DNA of 45,866 bases from Gammaproteobacteria bacterium (GTDB lineage: Bacteria; Pseudomonadota; Gammaproteobacteria; Granulosicoccales; Granulosicoccaceae), in assembly GCA_002746645.1 (NCBI GenBank), contig PDPU01000008.1, positions 1 to 45,866 on the forward strand, given 5' to 3'. The position numbers were made by a program, and so were the translations under genes. The notes beneath the pieces are model-generated. The model saw only the letters and a program-made list of their open reading frames with translations. It ran no database searches and was not told where the DNA came from. Below are positions 43,801 through 45,866 of this stretch, piece after piece; within the stretch, counting starts at the first letter, position 1; the number at the start of each line of letters is the position of its first letter.

Positions 43801-45866
43801 CGCAGACTACCGGCATGAACTGTCCGACGGCCTGGTCCGAAGTCACTGCCATCAAGCATGTGTCGAACTACCCGCTCAAGCCGAACGGCAACCCGCGTCA
43901 GGGTCAGATCATGCGCTACACGCTGCAGGCCAACGGCAACTCGTCGGCAGACCTCTACACCAACGTGTTCGGCGTCGATTCGACCTCCCTGCCAGCAGAG
44001 CAGTTCGTGAAATCGAAGCGAGCGATCGTGATCATCGCCTCGCACTCGATCGGTGACTGGGTGTTCGTCGATACGAACGACAATGGCGTATACGAACCCC
44101 TGATCGACTTTCCCGCACCCGACGGCATCACCATCGAATTGCTGGACTTCAACACCAATGCCGTGCTGGCATCCACGACAACCCGGGATGGCAAGTACCT
44201 GTTCGACAATCTCGAACCGGGCGACTACTACGTACGCATACCGCCGGCCATGTTCAGCGGCATTCTCGGCTCCTGGACGGCCGCGGGCGGCGGAGCGTCG
44301 GCAAACAACGACATCAACCATGACGTCGACCACAACGCCCTGCTGCTCGGCATGCCGACAAGCACCGGTGTGACGACCGATCGGATAACGCTCAGCGCAA
44401 CGCCACCTGCTCCGGGTCAGGCACCGGTCGGCGACGAACCGACCGGCGACAACATCATTCCGATCGTCGACGCCAACACCAACGATGACTTCTCGAACCT
44501 GACGATCGATCTCGGTCTCGAAAGCGGCGATGCCGACAACGACGGCATGCTGGATATCCACGAACTCGGCCCGGGTGGTTTCGCGTCACCGGACGACACC
44601 GATGGTGACGGCACGCCGGACTATCTCGACAGGGATTCGGACGACGACGGCATCCCCGATGCGCTGGAGTTCGGCGGCAACCCCCTGACGCCAACCGACA
44701 CCGACGGTGATGGCGTGCCCGATCACAAGGACATCGACGCCGACAACGACGGCCTGTCCGATGCGGTGGAGGCCGGACGTCCCGACGCGGACATTGACGG
44801 AGATGGCATCGACGACTTCTACGATATCGATGCAACCGGTGGCAATGACGCCAACGGCAACGGTATCGACGACGCGATCGAGAACGCCGGATTCCTCGAT
44901 ACCGATGGCGATGGCATGGCCGACCTTCACGATCTCGACAGCGACAATGACGGCCTCGGCGACACCCGCGAAGCCGGTGGACCGGATACCGATGGTAACG
45001 GGCTCGTCGATGGCTTCAACGACGCCAATGGTGACGGCATGGACGACACGGCGTTCACGACGCCGTTTGCCGACCCGGATACCGACAGGGACGGGCTGGC
45101 GGATCGTCTTGACACCGACTCGGACAACGACGGCATTGCAGATGTCATCGAAGCGGCTGGTGCCGACACCGATGGCGACGGCAGGGTCGATGGTTTTACC
45201 GACGCAAATGGTGACGGCATCGATGACGCAACAGTGGCAACTCCCCTGGCCGATCCGAACACGGACGGAGCGGACGCAGTCAATCACCTCGATGTCGATT
45301 CCGACAACGATGGCATCCCCGATGCCATCGAAGGCGTGGTCGACAGCGACCATGACGGTGTGCCGGACTACCTCGACCGGGATGCCGACAATGACGGCAT
45401 TCCCGACGCGATGGAAGCACCGGGAAGTGGCGTTGACAGCGACGGCGATGGCATCGACGACGCCTACGATGTGGACGCCACCGGTGGCAACGATGCCAAC
45501 GGCGACGGCCTCGATGATGCAGTCGTGGCGCTGGGAGTACTCGACACCGACGGTGACGGCGTGCCTGACTACCTCGACCTGGACGCCGACAACGACGGAC
45601 TGCCCGACCGAGCCGAGGCTACGCTGAACACTGACACCGACGGCGACGGCATCGACGACGCCTACGATGTGAACGTTACCGGTGGCAGTGACGCCAACGG
45701 CGATGGCATCGACGACGCGGCAGCAGCCCTCGACACCGACGGCAACGGCGTGCCCGACTACCTCGACACCGACAGCGACAATGACGGCATTCCCGACCTC
45801 GTCGAGGCCGGCGGTACCGATGCCGACGGCAACGGCCTGATCGACAACCCTGTCGATGCCAACGGT
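40827..45866 (+). CDS. Giant secreted SdrD-B/TSP3-repeat protein (partial)
   Basis: The first 1680 residues; the frame is open to the window end. GAGGGG lies 6-7 bases before ATG 40827. A 35-residue extension precedes the signal segment (FAQVCLALSLAFCAIASAQA). Residues about 60-1060 are beta-rich, with DUF11-like stretches (NSVVWKLEPVISSV, TASINADNAVVS). Residues about 1073-1145 form an SdrD-B-like domain (IGDWVFVDTNDNGVYEP, TTRDGKYLFDNLEPGDYYVR). From about 1232 on there are many TSP3-type calcium-binding repeats (DTDGDGVPDYLDLDADNDG style). It should be exported and be stabilised by calcium as a surface adhesin or stalk. Its anchor and the C-terminus lie outside. Confidence 0.85.
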   Translation, partial: MRTTDGTSIRGLNRWHRAIADGDLPLVRKQHATAWRRGFAQVCLALSLAFCAIASAQASSLSLGPFNQGVYSGTPPFDTTGTCTQPGDDCGDDDDRIRSADLLTFSWSVAASDIAAGQPDLAAVILEQTISPGPNAELIFDGIPTACLAPPQGPGGDNPPSTITENGDGSVTLMCNLGSMGNGDQKSFTVPVRPLGSSWNGSTFTSQQIVYALDAAGDKIIPDTPYVDGTTYTVSAAPAWDLIGNMRQFYQSNLTTHDMGTGRGPELGYRMFMISALGADTERGGKGLSSLTDSFSWDLDLKATASDGVTPYPFEYSVLECRPNPSQWGTAVWGNESIRASRPLEQHVVDSGTCRISGDPTTGYRLTAENVDTSGKRWPTTTIGGASLAAGPYLAMAHRLQIFVPLSEIEREDATRLSGAINLTSCLSNFDPDDHVGVSNYGSELEPGANGTAMPNGAASNNCSGPVTLRIKSNGNFNHRVASTTDNQGKPFHQPYVSRYHAGDGVVEPGVAWPYISELLNNGSVPLFNLEICAAFDNTTQQLTDRGNVGATAGTQAFVAGLDGANAADWVLEYASATITGDDPLDNNGDGNADFNATTGRYEGNWNERKQLRCNDPSLTWASDPATIGIDEVNMVRVRPADTATGLMPSNKLRLVIPVKARDQFHGGPHDGQPIPVGTVMAGFGTVRSDEYKPDYIAQNYTPAPESSGGSGDRMTLTRVTVDVAKSTVTPEAAAGTATSTLAGNSVVWKLEPVISSVLPTGGTALNAVVTDVLPPEFSYDKACTLDTEGGTPPTSVSFNTPTAGYTTLSWSLGSPSSTETLPPLIFCTQSDATAPAGTAVVNTASINADNAVVSRPANQTVTLGQAGSLQATATVDVPSDLVDDDQVYTLKWYNFSNAGDVAPPTMINVFPYVGDGAGLSDRAPASAFDGTLSLTAPPTVTFSDESQPTGADPFPDIGTIYYSADAPAGINHDPDQNTSHWCSWNGSTFIPQTTGMNCPTAWSEVTAIKHVSNYPLKPNGNPRQGQIMRYTLQANGNSSADLYTNVFGVDSTSLPAEQFVKSKRAIVIIASHSIGDWVFVDTNDNGVYEPLIDFPAPDGITIELLDFNTNAVLASTTTRDGKYLFDNLEPGDYYVRIPPAMFSGILGSWTAAGGGASANNDINHDVDHNALLLGMPTSTGVTTDRITLSATPPAPGQAPVGDEPTGDNIIPIVDANTNDDFSNLTIDLGLESGDADNDGMLDIHELGPGGFASPDDTDGDGTPDYLDRDSDDDGIPDALEFGGNPLTPTDTDGDGVPDHKDIDADNDGLSDAVEAGRPDADIDGDGIDDFYDIDATGGNDANGNGIDDAIENAGFLDTDGDGMADLHDLDSDNDGLGDTREAGGPDTDGNGLVDGFNDANGDGMDDTAFTTPFADPDTDRDGLADRLDTDSDNDGIADVIEAAGADTDGDGRVDGFTDANGDGIDDATVATPLADPNTDGADAVNHLDVDSDNDGIPDAIEGVVDSDHDGVPDYLDRDADNDGIPDAMEAPGSGVDSDGDGIDDAYDVDATGGNDANGDGLDDAVVALGVLDTDGDGVPDYLDLDADNDGLPDRAEATLNTDTDGDGIDDAYDVNVTGGSDANGDGIDDAAAALDTDGNGVPDYLDTDSDNDGIPDLVEAGGTDADGNGLIDNPVDANG
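44795..45719 (+). repeat. Long coding repeats in the TSP3 array
   Basis: A block of about 82 bases encoding DGDGIDD-YD-ATGG-DANG-G-DDA occurs near 44795-44876, 45439-45522 and 45636-45719 with high identity, above the usual similarity of single TSP3 units. The block is therefore a higher-order unit that has been duplicated recently or homogenised. Confidence 0.7.

Noticed and set aside
42678..44561. 627-codon minus-strand frame
   Set aside because: It is antisense to the giant secreted protein; the sense frame has a signal peptide, SdrD-B and TSP3 features, while the antisense translation is compositionally odd.

Overview
The window looks like chromosomal DNA of a GC-rich (roughly 60-65% G+C by eye) gammaproteobacterium. 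This rests on gene types (AnmK, a PepSY/PhoP-PhoQ-type two-component set, an ECF sigma/NrsF pair driving a bufferin operon, an OmpA-like lipoprotein), not on a marker gene, so placement below class is open. No rRNA, tRNA or CRISPR array was seen.

Left flank (1-8.4 kb): duplicated debris with an IS66 transposase remnant; an AT-richer DNA-alkylation-repair-like gene behind a (CCATTG)10 repeat; a GNAT acetyltransferase divergent from a MocR-type regulator; an orphan DUF1778 antitoxin; an anmK-GH84 glycosidase operon; a cupin gene that lost its core; and a AAA+ ATPase gene with a symmetric operator over its promoter.

Centre (8.5-30.5 kb): the most striking part is a co-directional minus-strand block of eight genes. 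In transcription order these are a 1769-aa giant protein, a DUF4132 protein, a 973-aa half-length paralogue of the giant, a 1684-aa full-length paralogue, a MoxR AAA+ ATPase, a DUF5682-vWA fusion, a SWIM zinc-finger protein and a T7-lysozyme-like amidase. The set resembles the MoxR-vWA 'ternary' NTP-dependent conflict systems described by comparative genomics in multicellular and social bacteria. Unusual here are the three giant paralogues, the fusion of DUF5682 to vWA, the amidase as distal gene, and an 11-copy tetranucleotide repeat in front of moxR that could act as a frame switch. A PepSY-response regulator-kinase operon lies immediately upstream in the same direction.

Right part (33-40.7 kb): a glycine-zipper envelope protein, MoaA, and a complete copper-bufferin locus (bufA-bufB-bufC-doxX) divergent from an ECF sigma factor and its NrsF-type anti-sigma. 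The two divergent promoters share one bipartite motif, TGTAAYG-N16-CGTAYT, so the regulon and its autoregulation can be read from the sequence. An OmpA-like lipoprotein follows.

Right edge (40.8-45.9 kb): the first 1680 residues of a giant secreted protein with an SdrD-B-like domain and a long array of calcium-binding thrombospondin-type-3 repeats; it runs off the window.

Short sequence repeats recur across the window, some intergenic and some coding, which suggests frequent slippage in this lineage.
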